A stretch of 64,000 nt of DNA from Ptiloglossa arizonensis. Lineage: Eukaryota > Arthropoda > Insecta > Hymenoptera > Colletidae. Every line of letters starts with the position of its first letter. The stretch's first letter is position 1. Where the stretch lies: NCBI RefSeq assembly GCF_051014685.1, contig NW_027478516.1:124001-188000 (forward strand). The letters run 5' to 3'. Below, piece by piece: positions 63,897 through 64,000 of this stretch. The translations under genes and the position numbers were made by a program. The notes under the pieces are model-generated. The model ran no database searches and had not been told where the DNA came from. It saw only the letters and a list, made by a program, of their open reading frames with translations.

Positions 63897-64000
63897 GTTT
63901 CGAGTATCAGACTTGTGAAAATTTTGATGATTTCTCAGCCATTCCTTAACTTCAAACTCCCATATCTCGCGAACGGAATGACGAACTCGAGAAATTCCTG
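63543..64000. repeat. Dimer tandem duplication at the right edge
   Basis: The monomer at 63543 with the private CAGACTTGTGAAAA substitution is repeated at 63897, 354 bp later, together with GATGATTTCTCAGCC and CGGAATGACG. The second copy is cut off by the window end. Confidence 0.85.

Larger units (their letters stand above)
1..64000. repeat. 177-bp satellite DNA array (whole window)
   Basis: The marker GTTTCGAG (or a one-base variant) recurs every 177 bp from position 1 (1, 178, 355, 532 and so on) to 63897, giving about 361 full head-to-tail monomers plus a partial one. All copies are on the same strand, and no foreign sequence interrupts them. From the first marker to the last the phase drifts by a net -1 bp, because only about 15 monomers carry small indels. 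Most differences between monomers are substitutions drawn from a limited set of recurring variants. A monomer near nucleosome-repeat length with HOR organisation is typical of centromeric or pericentromeric satellites (general knowledge). The chromosomal location here is inferred. I do not recognise the satellite family. Confidence 0.98.

Noticed and set aside
1..64000. CRISPR array
   Set aside because: The whole 177-bp unit is repeated with no unique spacers and no cas genes, and the unit is far longer than a CRISPR repeat.
1..64000. Transposon, LTR or rDNA repeat
   Set aside because: There is no terminal repeat, target-site duplication, transposase or polymerase frame, or rRNA-like segment. 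The unit is far too short and is purely tandem.
1..64000. Telomeric or subtelomeric simple repeats
   Set aside because: I see no TTAGGG-, TTAGG- or TTTAGGG-type tracts or other microsatellite runs in the window.
1..64000. Assembly artefact producing the HOR copies
   Set aside because: Copies differ by private substitutions and whole-monomer gains or losses, and units overlap in different registers, which simple misassembly would not create. Collapse or expansion of near-identical pairs (18587-22480, 57704-63011) still cannot be excluded without reads.

Overview
The whole 64 kb window is one uninterrupted, head-to-tail tandem array of a 177-bp satellite monomer, about 361 copies, all in the same orientation. 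I see no gene, RNA gene, transposon, microsatellite tract or unique sequence anywhere in it, and the array runs off both ends of the window. This points to a eukaryotic heterochromatic block, most plausibly centromeric or pericentromeric. Nothing identifies the species. The consensus monomer is about 41% GC and carries 10 CpG dinucleotides in 177 bp with no depletion. That fits a genome with little CpG methylation, such as many invertebrates, or a very young array; this is inference only.

The monomers fall into recurring, partly mosaic variants and are arranged in higher-order repeats (HORs) whose unit size changes along the window. From left to right: 1-3540 holds duplications offset by 11, 7 and 18 monomers. 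3541-12567 is a 27-monomer unit followed by a 24-monomer copy that lacks three monomers. 9913-16993 is a tandem pair of 20-monomer units overlapping the previous register. 18587-22480 is a tandem pair of 11-monomer units. 25136-25843 is a dimer pair. 30094-35572 is a 17-monomer unit and a shortened copy. 36469-41110 is a 14-monomer pair. 42841-45495 holds 4-monomer and 3-monomer tandems. 45673-48327 is a triplicated 5-monomer unit. 49213-51336 is a 6-monomer pair. 57704-63011 is a 16-monomer unit and a 14-monomer copy. 61596-64000 holds 8-monomer and 2-monomer tandems. Stretches between these are mosaics whose pieces match blocks elsewhere in the array, sometimes more than 20 kb away.

Two features inside the monomer may have a function. 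One is a 17-bp site on the minus strand that matches the mammalian CENP-B box at 12 of 17 positions. The other is a perfect 6-bp inverted repeat with a 4-nt loop. The open reading frames in the window are by-products of a stop-poor repeat whose length is a multiple of three; I do not annotate them as genes. Coordinates of HOR copies were found by eye from diagnostic substitutions and are reliable to about one monomer.
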